From: Flavobacterium palustre
GTDB taxonomy: Bacteria; Bacteroidota; Bacteroidia; Flavobacteriales; Flavobacteriaceae
Length of the DNA stretch: 64,000 nt
NCBI RefSeq assembly: GCF_014639535.1
Contig: NZ_BMGA01000005.1
Span: forward strand, 197,455 to 261,454
Direction of reading: 5' to 3'
Part shown: one piece after another, positions 45,066 to 52,961 of the stretch
Numbering within the stretch: position 1 is the stretch's first letter
How the letters are laid out: every line of letters begins with the position of its first letter
Made by a program: the position numbers and the translations under genes
The notes under the pieces: generated by a model
What the model was told of the DNA's origin: nothing
What the model saw: only the letters and a program-made list of their open reading frames with translations
Databases searched by the model: none

Positions 45066-45077
45066 TGATATTTGTCA
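45066..45077. promoter_or_regulatory. FNR/CRP-like box of nirK
   Basis: TGAC-AAAT-ATCA on the minus strand. It lies in the 101 bp gap between norF and nirK, so nirK has its own regulated start inside the island. Confidence 0.72.
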
Positions 45078-45099
45078 TGTTTGTACTTTTTATTCTAAT

Positions 45100-45342
45100 T
45101 TATTTCATCAAAAAAATGACTAAAACCAAGACTCCTAAAACCAGACTTAAACTATATTTCCAAAACGGATTTGCTTTCTTCAGTTCCATAAATTGGAAAG
45201 CAACTAAAAGAAATTTTATAGAAGAAAAAAAAAGAATTAAAAGGATTATATCATCAGAAAAAAGGTCAGCATTTGAAATTAAAGCAGTAACCAAAGTCAG
45301 TACAATCAATAATCCATACGTAAATACCAGTGATTTTTTCAT
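45100..45342 (-). CDS. norF: NorF-like small membrane protein (cytochrome oxidase subunit IV type)
   Basis: 80-residue protein with three membrane segments and FMELKKANPFWK, the pattern of prokaryotic cytochrome c oxidase subunit IV. Together with the subunit-III-like gene 3 bp upstream it forms a norEF pair. In denitrifiers NorE and NorF raise NO reductase activity without being part of the purified enzyme. Only context separates it from an oxidase subunit IV. Confidence 0.8.
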   Translation of the reverse strand: MKKSLVFTYGLLIVLTLVTALISNADLFSDDIILLILFFSSIKFLLVAFQFMELKKANPFWKYSLSLVLGVLVLVIFLMK

Positions 45343-45345
45343 TTG

Positions 45346-45927
45346 TCAAAAAATTAAATAGAGAATTGGGAATAACAACAACCAGATCAAATCGCACATG
45401 TGCCAGAAAGCAGCACAGGCTTCCACATCTTCAATTTGAGTATCCGATTTTTGCTTTGTCATTCCGTAATTCGTCCAGATTAAAATAACCAATCCGATAA
45501 TAACATGAATCAGATGAAATCCTGTTAACAACCAATAAAACGTGAAAAACATATTGGTATCCAATGCAATCCCCGACTCGATTTTATGATAATATTCCAG
45601 GCTTTTTAGGAGTAAAAATAATAATCCGCCCAGCATGGTCAGTTTAAAATAAAACGATGATTTTTGAATATTTTTCTCTTTAAATTGCTGCACCGCATTG
45701 ACCATAAAAAAACCACTTGACAACAGAAAAACAGTATTTATGGCTCCAAAAGTAGTATTGAGTTGTAATCTTGATTGATGGAATAATTCTGTTTGCTCAC
45801 TTCCGTAAAAAACCAATGCAACCATTGCCATCCCGAAAGTAATCAGTTCCAAAAAAATAATAATCCACATCAGAATACCTCCCGGCGGATAATAAATATT
45901 TTTATAATTGATTTTTAGTGTTTCCAT
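45346..45927 (-). CDS. norE: NorE-like protein (cytochrome oxidase subunit III type)
   Basis: 193-residue membrane protein with five or so helices. The start METLKINYKNIYYPPGGI is chosen at 45927; an upstream extension in the same frame would run through an AT-rich repeat. Blocks GINTVFLLSSGFFM-like AINTVFLLSSGF, WLLTGFHLIHVIIG and AAFWHMCDLIWLLLFPILYL in parts are those of subunit III. Located between the hemerythrin-PAS gene and norF in a NOR cluster, it is assigned NorE rather than an oxidase subunit. Confidence 0.85.
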   Translation of the reverse strand: METLKINYKNIYYPPGGILMWIIIFLELITFGMAMVALVFYGSEQTELFHQSRLQLNTTFGAINTVFLLSSGFFMVNAVQQFKEKNIQKSSFYFKLTMLGGLLFLLLKSLEYYHKIESGIALDTNMFFTFYWLLTGFHLIHVIIGLVILIWTNYGMTKQKSDTQIEDVEACAAFWHMCDLIWLLLFPILYLIF

Positions 45928-45935
45928 ATATAATA

Positions 45936-46046
45936 ATTTTAGATTGCAGATTTGTGATTTTAGATTGTAAAATGGAAAAAATAAAAAGTAATACAATCAT
46001 GGAAAAAATCTAAATTCTAAATTCTAAATTCTAAATTCTTAAATCA
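45936..46046. repeat. Word-like inverted repeat upstream of norE
   Basis: TTTTAGATTGCAGATTTGTGATTTTAGATTG (in two parts) mirrors a run of four direct CTAAATT copies (AATCTAAATTCTAAATTC...). The element fills the gap between norE and the hemerythrin-PAS gene. Same vocabulary as 9917-9976 and 62150-62215. Confidence 0.7.
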
Positions 46047-46049
46047 AAC

Positions 46050-47015
46050 CTACTCCCAATCCAGCAATCGTTTTTCGCCTTCAATTTTCCTGATATCGGT
46101 TATATCCTGAGACATTTCGATAACACCTCTATAATTTTTATCAGCATCACGAACAGCGAAATAGCGAATGTAAATCAGACGTTCTTTGTAATTGATCCAA
46201 AAAGAAGATTCATTTTTGGTTCCTTTTCGAAATTCTTCCAGGATTCTAAGAACCGTTCCTACACTTTTGGGCGGATGGCAAAATTTCACCTCACGACCAA
46301 TGATTCCGGCGCTTCTGGGAAAAACGCGCTCTTCTCCGCGATTGTAAAAAATCACTCTGTCATTTTCATCCACATAAGTCAAATCCAAAGGCATCGTTCT
46401 GAAAAGTAAATTCACCTGCTCCACAGTCATATAACCTTCATCATAATGCGAAGTGTTTTCAAGCGAAAAAGGCAACTCCCGCTGTGTAAAATCCTCACTT
46501 GGATGAATGTATTCTTCTTGAGTAAAAGGCGCAGGATTTTGCGGTAACATCCAGCCTATTTCTTCTTCACCGGCACGCATTTTTATCCAGTCTTCTTCAG
46601 TAAGCAAGTCCAACGCATTGGGAAACAAAACCGTTTCTTCCACATGCATCAGCCGATAAATCCCATCCACCAGAAACGGAGTATTGATAGTTACTTTCTC
46701 AAAATTTTGATTCCTAAGATAATAACGAATCAAACGAAATTGATCTCTCAAATTATCATGAAATGACCACATTCCCTGTGAAGGACCAACCCAGTTTTTC
46801 TTTTCTAAAAAGGGAAAAAGCTGGTTTTCTTTTCGCGCAAATCGTTTTTCAATCGTGGATAACTGATTAAAAACATTGGTATATTTTTGAAAATCCTCTT
46901 CTGGAATGGTATTCGATAATTCTTCTAAAAGAGAATGAATCAGGTCATTTTCCTGAAAATACACCCGAATGGGATGTCCTTCAGGAAGTTTTGTAGTATG
47001 TGTTGTTTTTATCAT
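46050..47015 (-). CDS. Hemerythrin-like plus PAS domain protein
   Basis: 321-residue cytoplasmic protein. Residues ~10-150 form a hemerythrin-like four-helix domain with HPIR, FHDNLRDQ and MHVEETVLFPNA, resembling DUF438/HHE proteins; residues ~190-310 form a PAS domain (LTYVDENDRVIFYNRGEERVF in parts, PKSVGTVLRIL). No output domain follows. Within a nor operon it may sense or bind NO or oxygen. The ATG at 47015 is preferred to an upstream GTG that lies inside a repeat. Confidence 0.8.
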   Translation of the reverse strand: MIKTTHTTKLPEGHPIRVYFQENDLIHSLLEELSNTIPEEDFQKYTNVFNQLSTIEKRFARKENQLFPFLEKKNWVGPSQGMWSFHDNLRDQFRLIRYYLRNQNFEKVTINTPFLVDGIYRLMHVEETVLFPNALDLLTEEDWIKMRAGEEEIGWMLPQNPAPFTQEEYIHPSEDFTQRELPFSLENTSHYDEGYMTVEQVNLLFRTMPLDLTYVDENDRVIFYNRGEERVFPRSAGIIGREVKFCHPPKSVGTVLRILEEFRKGTKNESSFWINYKERLIYIRYFAVRDADKNYRGVIEMSQDITDIRKIEGEKRLLDWE

Positions 47016-47026
47016 TGTAATAAATT

Positions 47027-47148
47027 TTTCCCACCCCACCCGTTGGGCACCCCTCCAGAGGAGGGGAATTTAAGCGACTTCCCCTCCTCTGGAGGGGTGC
47101 CTGACACAAGCGACAGCGAACTGGCGAAGCAAAGGCGGGGTGGATTTT
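47027..47148. repeat. GC-rich palindromic repeat element
   Basis: A perfect 23-bp inverted repeat: GGCACCCCTCCAGAGGAGGGG plus AA at 47046-47068, with its complement at 47079-47101, around a 10-base loop. Outer arms CCACCCCACCC and GCGGGGTGG extend the pairing. GC content is far above the surroundings. The element fills the gap between norD and the hemerythrin-PAS gene and is familiar from intergenic regions of flavobacteria. Confidence 0.88.
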
Positions 47149-47150
47149 AG

Positions 47151-48926
47151 TTATTTTTGGTGTCTTATCTTCTCGTATAATTTGACTAAAGACTGTAACA
47201 GCTCGACTGCTGTTGTTAAAATCTGATAATGATTTTGCCCGAACATTTGCGGCAAATAGTACTTGGCTTCAGCTTCAATTGCCAAAGCATAAGAATTAAT
47301 ATTTTTACTATTCAATTCCCGAAGTGCCTGTTTGACATCGTTGATGCCGTATTTTCCTTCGTACTTATCGTAATCATTGGGCTTTCCGTCAGAAATCAGG
47401 ATGACCCATTTATTTTTAGTATTTCTTTGATCTAGTCGGGCACCGGCATGACGCAACGCAGCGCCAATTCGGGTATAACCGTTAGGTTCTATGGCTCCAA
47501 TTTTATGTTTGCCAATGTTCCAATTTTCATCAAAATCCTTAACCGTCAAATAGGTCGAATAGTTTCGGGTTTTTGAATAAAAACTGTCTATCGAAAAATC
47601 GATATTGAATTCGTTCAGGATTTCTCCAAACAAAATTGAAACCTCTTTTTCTACATCAATCACTCGGTTTCCGGCAGCATAACTGTCACTGGACAGACTG
47701 ATATCCAAAAGAATCAGAATGGATAAATCTTTCTCTTTTTTACGATTTGAAATATAAACTTTCTCCGAAGGTGTTCTTTTCGAATGCACATCAACATACA
47801 AATCGGTAATGGCATCAATATCAAATTCCTCGCCTTGTGTCTGACGCTTTTGCTGCTGCATTTTGTTGTTAACATTCGTCAACATTTTGCGCAAGCCTAA
47901 TAAAGTTGAAGCGTTTTTTGCAATTGTCATTTTGTAATAATCAGCATCCGTTTTTTGCTGTAATTTGGGATAGACTTTACAAAAGTCTTGTTTGTAAACC
48001 GCTTTGCTACAATCCCATTCGTCATAGAGCAAATGATAACCTTTAGCATCCACTTCGGCACTTTCTGAAATAGAAGTGTTTTCGATAAAATCAGCCTGAT
48101 AAACCGAATGTGCCGTATCATCGACACGAACGGTATATTTCATATTCAATTCTTCCAGCGCATCCTGATGTTCTTCAAGTTCGTCACTACCATCAAAATC
48201 GCGCCAAACTCCATTGAATTCTTCAGCCGTTTCTACCTTTTCAAAATTATGCAGCATGACATAATCTTCCTGTTGTTTTTTATCCAATTCCACCGTTACC
48301 ACTTCTTCCACTGCTGTTGCTTTCAATGTAGTTGTCGGCTGATTTTCAATTCCTTTTTTGGTAATATCAGCGAAATTTTCGAGTAACGTTTCAGAATTTT
48401 GTTCCACTTCGTTTTTCATCCATTTGCCATAAAGCCAGGAAAAATCAGCAGCTTTTTTCTCAGTTGCCTGTTCGATAAAATGCTGCTTTGCCCGGGAATG
48501 AAAATTTCTGTCGATAGCATATTCTTCGAAAATAATTTTCAAAATCGCATCAGCACTTTCGAATGCTTTTTGCTGCGAAAGTTCCAGTGACGGTTCATTT
48601 TCTTCAGAAGTCCAATTGAGATTTAATCGTTGTTGAACACTTAAAAACAGTGTTCGAAAAAGATAAAAAGTCAGATTTTCTTCTTTCGTATCTAATTCGG
48701 CAAAGGAAATTGGAAGGAAAAAATTATTGTTTTTATAACCGCCTTCCCTTTCAGCCGGATAAATAGCGATAGCCTTTCCGGTTAATGCCCGCGCCAGAAT
48801 GGTCAATCGCGGTTTGATGTCAATTAGAAAAACCGTTTTTTCTAAAATTTCGGGAGCTGTTTTTTTTCTTTTTTTCAATTGCTTGAAAAACTTCCCAACT
48901 AAATATTCGTCTAATTCAAATCCCAT
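47151..48926 (-). CDS. norD: NorD, VWA-domain NO reductase activation protein
   Basis: 591-residue cytoplasmic protein with a C-terminal von Willebrand A domain (about residues 400-590). The metal-site motif DISLSSDS and later ISDGKPNDYDKYEGKYGI in parts are characteristic of NorD. With the AAA ATPase NorQ it inserts the non-heme iron into NO reductase. It lies 109 bp after norQ in the same direction, separated by a word-like repeat. Confidence 0.93.
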   Translation of the reverse strand: MGFELDEYLVGKFFKQLKKRKKTAPEILEKTVFLIDIKPRLTILARALTGKAIAIYPAEREGGYKNNNFFLPISFAELDTKEENLTFYLFRTLFLSVQQRLNLNWTSEENEPSLELSQQKAFESADAILKIIFEEYAIDRNFHSRAKQHFIEQATEKKAADFSWLYGKWMKNEVEQNSETLLENFADITKKGIENQPTTTLKATAVEEVVTVELDKKQQEDYVMLHNFEKVETAEEFNGVWRDFDGSDELEEHQDALEELNMKYTVRVDDTAHSVYQADFIENTSISESAEVDAKGYHLLYDEWDCSKAVYKQDFCKVYPKLQQKTDADYYKMTIAKNASTLLGLRKMLTNVNNKMQQQKRQTQGEEFDIDAITDLYVDVHSKRTPSEKVYISNRKKEKDLSILILLDISLSSDSYAAGNRVIDVEKEVSILFGEILNEFNIDFSIDSFYSKTRNYSTYLTVKDFDENWNIGKHKIGAIEPNGYTRIGAALRHAGARLDQRNTKNKWVILISDGKPNDYDKYEGKYGINDVKQALRELNSKNINSYALAIEAEAKYYLPQMFGQNHYQILTTAVELLQSLVKLYEKIRHQK

Positions 48927-48937
48927 ATTTTTTTTAG

Positions 48938-49030
48938 TATTCAGTGTTCGGTTAATTAGTAATCAGTGATTTAGAATAGTCAATATTTTCGCCAGTTCAC
49001 TGAACACTAAAAATCTGACCACTGACCACT
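48938..49030. repeat. Word-like inverted repeat between norQ and norD
   Basis: AGTATTCAGTGTTCGG ... TAGTAATCAGTGATT ... AGTTCACTGAACACTAAAAATCTGACCACTGACCACT (in parts) uses the same words as the rpoB-rpoC repeat (TTCAGT, GAACACT, AATCAGTGA), indicating a second copy of one element. Confidence 0.7.
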
Positions 49031-49035
49031 CTTTT

Positions 49036-49827
49036 CTATATCATCAAATCGCATAAATCTTTCAGGGCTTGAATTGTTTGTAAATCATCTGTCAACGGTT
49101 CAACAATAGCCACATGAACAGACAATCGTTTAGGCAATCCGCTGTGGATGATTTTAGCGGCATCAACCAGCAATCGGGTGGAAACCGTTTCGGTCAATCC
49201 TAATTCAGTCAGATTCCTAATTTTATTCCCAATGGCGACTAATTTCTTAGCGGTATCCGAATCAATTTCGGTTTCATTAATCAGGATTTCTGTTTCAATT
49301 TTTGGTTCGGGATAATCAAAAGAAACTGCAATAAATCGCTGGCGTGTGGATGGTTTTAGTTCTTTAAAACCTCTTTGATAACCCGGATTAAAAGAAGCAA
49401 CCAACATAAAATCCTCATGTGCTTTTACCGTTACGCCCAGTTTATCGATAAACAATTCGCGTCGGTGATCGGTCAGGGAATGGATGGCCACAATCACATC
49501 GGGACGGGCTTCGGCAACCTCATCGAGATAAAGGATAGAACCTTCTTTTACGGCTGTTGTCAAAGGTCCGTCAAGCCAAACGGTTTCTGCTCCTTTGATG
49601 ATAAATCGCCCAATTAAATCAGTGGAAGAAGTTTCTTCATGACAACTAATCGTAATTAGTTTTTTATCCAATTGATGCGCCATGTATTCTATAAAACGGG
49701 ATTTTCCCGTTCCTGTTGGTCCTTTCAATAAAATAGGAATTTTGTTTTTATAAGCTTGCTTAAAAACATCCATCTCTTTGCCAACAGCATGGTAATAAGG
49801 TATATTTATTAAAGTATCTACTAACAT
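49036..49827 (-). CDS. norQ: NorQ, MoxR-type AAA+ ATPase
   Basis: 263-residue AAA+ ATPase of the CbbQ/NirQ/NorQ/GpvN family. Walker A GPTGTGKS (residues 36-43), Walker B ILYLDE (98-103) and the sensor ASFNPGYQRG are visible. It works with NorD in activating NO reductase. It follows norB after 114 bp, in which an AACCGGAA/TTCCGGTT pair (49850-49857, 49913-49920) could form a long-loop hairpin. Confidence 0.94.
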   Translation of the reverse strand: MLVDTLINIPYYHAVGKEMDVFKQAYKNKIPILLKGPTGTGKSRFIEYMAHQLDKKLITISCHEETSSTDLIGRFIIKGAETVWLDGPLTTAVKEGSILYLDEVAEARPDVIVAIHSLTDHRRELFIDKLGVTVKAHEDFMLVASFNPGYQRGFKELKPSTRQRFIAVSFDYPEPKIETEILINETEIDSDTAKKLVAIGNKIRNLTELGLTETVSTRLLVDAAKIIHSGLPKRLSVHVAIVEPLTDDLQTIQALKDLCDLMI

Positions 49828-49941
49828 ATTTTTAAAATTTTTAGAAAAAAACCGGAATTCCCAACAAAGGTTTTCATGGAAATGCAGTAACTAAGAAACA
49901 GTTGTTAAAGTCTTCCGGTTTAAAAAAAAGGGATTCGTTAG

Positions 49942-51276
49942 TTATTTTATTTCTAAAGCTTCATCCGAAGGACGTCCGTATTTAAAGAAATCATAAATAA
50001 ACAGACTTATTCCGATAGTAAACATCGTGGCACAAATGAGCAGCACAACAAAATGAATACTGATTTCGTTTTGAACCACCATAAATTCCATTTTCATTTT
50101 GCGTTCCAAATAGACCTGAACCACACCGGCAACTCCAAAAGCAGTTGTCATTCCCAGCATTCCAACATTGGATAACCAAAATGCTACATTTCCCTGTGTA
50201 CTATTGTAGCGTTTGCGCCCAGTTAAATTTGGAAGTGCATAACTGATAATTGCCAAAACAATCATCGCATAAGCGCCCCAAAAAGCGTAATGTCCGTGCA
50301 TAGCCGTTACTAATGTTCCGTGTGTATATAAATTAGTTTGAGGTAAAGTATGTGCAAAACCTAATAATCCGGCTCCAATAAATGAAACAATAGAAGCGCC
50401 AATAGTCCAGAATAAAGCTATTTTGTTAGGATGACTTTTTTCTCCTTTGCGGTACATATTCACTGCGAATAATGCCATAGCCAGGAAAGCCAGAGGTTCC
50501 AAAGCAGAGAAAATTCCACCAACAATCAACCAGATTTTATTCACTCCAATATAATAATAGTGATGTCCGGTTCCTAAAACTCCTGAAAGAAAAGTCAAAC
50601 CTACAATTACATACAGCCATTTTTCGATAACCTCTCTGTCAACTCCGGTTAATTTGATTAACAGGAATGAAAGAATCCCTCCCATAATTAACTCCCAAAC
50701 TCCTTCAACCCATAAATGCACTACCCACCAACGGAAGAAAGAATCCGTTACCTGACTGTCAAACCAAATCATTCCCGGGATATATAATAAAGCGGCAAAG
50801 AATAAGCCCATGACCAGCACTATTGCAGTAGTCGTTTTTTGTTTTCCTTTATACAGCGTTCCTATAATTAGAGATAAGAAAAGTAAAACGTTAACTACTA
50901 CTAAATAATCCAGCTCTCTTGGAATCTCCAGAAACTTTCTTCCTTCCCAATGATTTAAGTGAAAACCAATAATGGCTACAACTCCTACCACTGCTAAGGA
51001 AATTAATTGGACATAAGCCCATTTTACGCTTATGAGTTCGTGTTGCGCTTCTTCAGGAATAATGTAATAGGCTGCTCCCATAAAACCCGTTAGCAACCAA
51101 ACTACCAGTAAATTAGTATGTACGGCACGCGCTGTATTAAACGGAATAATATCGTGTAATCCCTGAATTCCTATTCGGTCAAAGCCCATGATAAAGCCAT
51201 AAACAATTTGCAATAAGAACAATAACATACACAATGCAAAAAACCAATAGGCGACTTTTTGTGATTTATATTTCAT
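49942..51276 (-). CDS. norB: Nitric oxide reductase subunit B (cNOR)
   Basis: 444-residue heme-copper oxidase relative that reduces NO to N2O, with about 12 membrane helices. All NorB ligands are in place: His53 and His329 or His327 for hemes, FeB ligands His187, His238, His239, and the glutamates Glu191 and Glu260 that mark NOR instead of oxidases. The lack of an N-terminal extension and the separate NorC make it the cytochrome-c-dependent type. It lies 11 bp after norC. Confidence 0.97.
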   Translation of the reverse strand: MKYKSQKVAYWFFALCMLLFLLQIVYGFIMGFDRIGIQGLHDIIPFNTARAVHTNLLVVWLLTGFMGAAYYIIPEEAQHELISVKWAYVQLISLAVVGVVAIIGFHLNHWEGRKFLEIPRELDYLVVVNVLLFLSLIIGTLYKGKQKTTTAIVLVMGLFFAALLYIPGMIWFDSQVTDSFFRWWVVHLWVEGVWELIMGGILSFLLIKLTGVDREVIEKWLYVIVGLTFLSGVLGTGHHYYYIGVNKIWLIVGGIFSALEPLAFLAMALFAVNMYRKGEKSHPNKIALFWTIGASIVSFIGAGLLGFAHTLPQTNLYTHGTLVTAMHGHYAFWGAYAMIVLAIISYALPNLTGRKRYNSTQGNVAFWLSNVGMLGMTTAFGVAGVVQVYLERKMKMEFMVVQNEISIHFVVLLICATMFTIGISLFIYDFFKYGRPSDEALEIK

Positions 51277-51287
51277 ATTTGTAAAAT

Positions 51288-51722
51288 TTAATTATTTTCT
51301 TTTGCTAATGGTGAAACCACTCGGTCAAAACCATTCAAATCAATTTTCCCAATCCATTTTAAGTAGGCAACAACAGCATCGGCGTCTTTTTCATTCATTT
51401 TATAAACTACCATTTTTCGTCCGTTGGGTGCCCAGGGTACCGGCGACATCAAAGCAGCTTTGATATATCCTTCTCCTCTTCGCTCCACTACTTTTGTCAA
51501 TTCCGGAGCATAATAACCTCCTTCTCCCATAATGGAATGGCATCCCATACAATTATTGGTTTCCCAAAGCTCCTTTCCCCGTACTACCTGTTTATCAATT
51601 TTGGTATAATTTGTTTGGTCATTTCGGGGCATGAACGAATAAATGGTCAGTCCTATAAAAATTAAAAAGGTGACCAGGGTTCCTCCCAAAAAAAATGCTC
51701 TTGCTTGTGATTTTGAAAGCAT
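51288..51722 (-). CDS. norC: Nitric oxide reductase subunit C
   Basis: 144-residue membrane-anchored cytochrome c. One N-terminal helix (residues ~11-30) is followed by a heme domain with CMGCH (C58, C61, H62) and probable Met ligand Met104 (GRKMVVY). It passes electrons to NorB. The frame is open 26 codons further upstream, but the ATG at 51722 gives the typical start. Promoter region carries the FNR-like palindrome. Confidence 0.95.
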   Translation of the reverse strand: MLSKSQARAFFLGGTLVTFLIFIGLTIYSFMPRNDQTNYTKIDKQVVRGKELWETNNCMGCHSIMGEGGYYAPELTKVVERRGEGYIKAALMSPVPWAPNGRKMVVYKMNEKDADAVVAYLKWIGKIDLNGFDRVVSPLAKENN

Positions 51723-51797
51723 AATTACTTGTTTTTTTTTGTTAATAAAATTACTCGAATTCAAATAAAGGATAAATTTGTCTTTTATTTGATATTG

Positions 51798-51805
51798 CAA
51801 AGAAA
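51798..51805 (-). promoter_or_regulatory. -7 box of norC promoter
   Basis: Minus-strand TTTCTTTG, one change from TAnnTTTG, exactly 23 bp downstream of the palindromic box. The leader would be about 70 bases. Confidence 0.55.
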
Positions 51806-51824
51806 AGGCTGATATGAAATTTAA

Positions 51825-51844
51825 AATATGATTTAAATCATATT
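51825..51844. promoter_or_regulatory. FNR/CRP-like palindrome of norC
   Basis: AATATGATTTAAATCATATT is a perfect 20-base palindrome containing TGAT-TTAA-ATCA (51829-51840). It lies in the divergent region between norC and ric, placed at the same 23 bp from a -7 box as the narK and nirK boxes. The remaining 183 bp up to ric shows no second box. Confidence 0.78.
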
Positions 51845-52027
51845 CTGTCTTTTTTATTCTTCTTAAAATTACATTCTCAAATAAGAGTATTCAATACCAT
51901 CCTAAACAACTAATTAAAAACAAATTACAAAACATAATTTGGCACAGTATAATTTAGGACAATTTTATCCTTTTTATTTAAAACATTATTTTATAGCAAA
52001 AAAATTAAAACTTAAAGAACAACAATT

Positions 52028-52756
52028 ATGGAAACATTAGAAAAAACAACCATCGGAGAATATGTAGCAAAAGATTTCAGAACAGCAGCCATTTTTTCAA
52101 AATACGGCATCGATTTTTGCTGCAAAGGAAACAGAACAATTGAAGAAGCCTGTGACAAAAAAGGACATGATTCAGAAACTATTTTAAATGAAATCAATGC
52201 TGTTTTAAACACTAAAAATGATAACAACATCGATTTTCAATCATGGCCTCTGGATTTATTAGCCGATTATATCGAGAAAACCCATCACCGTTATGTGGAA
52301 GAAAAAACTCAAATCTTACTTCCTTTCTTAGACAAATTGTGCAGAGTACACGGCGCATCTCATCCTGAATTATTTGCCATCAATGAATTGTTCATTGGCT
52401 GCGCAGGCGAGTTGGCACAACACATGAAAAAAGAAGAACTGATTTTATTTCCTTTTATCAAAAAAATGGTCAAAGCAACACTACAGGATGAGTTAGTAGA
52501 ACAACCTCATTTTGGAACTGTCGAAAATCCAATTGCCATGATGATGCACGAACACGATGCCGAAGGAGAGCGTTTTAGAAAAATAGCCGGATTAACCAAT
52601 GATTATACCCCACCGGCAGATGCCTGCAATACTTACAAAGTAACCTTTGCCATGCTTCAGGAATTCGAACAGGATTTACACAAACACATTCACCTGGAAA
52701 ACAACATCTTATTCCCAAAAGCAGTCGAATTAGAGAAAAAAATTTCAGCACAATAA
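52028..52756 (+). CDS. ric: Iron-sulfur cluster repair di-iron protein (Ric/ScdA/YtfE)
   Basis: 242-residue cytoplasmic protein. The N-terminal ScdA_N domain has the redox cysteines YGIDFCCKGNRT; the hemerythrin-like domain carries the di-iron His/Glu ligands (THHRYVEE, HMKKEELILFPF, HEHDAEGERF, HIHLENNILFP). Ric proteins restore Fe-S clusters after NO or oxidative damage, fitting its place beside norCB. It is divergent from norC and may share control. Confidence 0.95.
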   Translation: METLEKTTIGEYVAKDFRTAAIFSKYGIDFCCKGNRTIEEACDKKGHDSETILNEINAVLNTKNDNNIDFQSWPLDLLADYIEKTHHRYVEEKTQILLPFLDKLCRVHGASHPELFAINELFIGCAGELAQHMKKEELILFPFIKKMVKATLQDELVEQPHFGTVENPIAMMMHEHDAEGERFRKIAGLTNDYTPPADACNTYKVTFAMLQEFEQDLHKHIHLENNILFPKAVELEKKISAQ

Positions 52757-52774
52757 TAAAAACAAATAAGTAAA

Positions 52775-52885
52775 CAGGGGAGCGCTTAAAAAAAAGTTAG
52801 ACACGAATTCCACCAATGGTCACTAATTCTAATCAATAAAAAATCAAATAACAAAATTTCTTTCTGCCTTTGGCAGATTCGTGGA
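52775..52885. repeat. Word-like repeat upstream of nrdD
   Basis: ACACGAATTCCACCAATGG (52801 on) is mirrored by CAGATTCGTGGAATTAAA (to ~52890), with TCTGCC-TTT-GGCAGA (52863-52877) inside. Another member of the dispersed intergenic repeat class. Confidence 0.6.
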
Positions 52886-52961
52886 ATTAAAAAGAGTACA
52901 ATTTGTGGTAATTATTTTTAAATGTGAATCCCAGGTAAGTAAACTAAAATCATCAAATGCT

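Noticed and set aside
45346-45927. Subunit III of a respiratory oxidase
   Set aside because: No subunit I or II of an oxidase lies nearby; the NOR context and the small subunit-IV-like partner favour NorE.
47016-47039. GTG start for the hemerythrin-PAS gene
   Set aside because: The extension lies within the GC-rich repeat element and has no family support.
51723-51800. N-terminal extension of norC
   Set aside because: The extra 26 residues reach into the promoter and -7 box region; the ATG at 51722 gives the typical NorC start with its membrane anchor.
52881-52961. N-terminal extension of nrdD
   Set aside because: The added segment comes from the intergenic repeat; the ATP-cone begins at the ATG at 52962.
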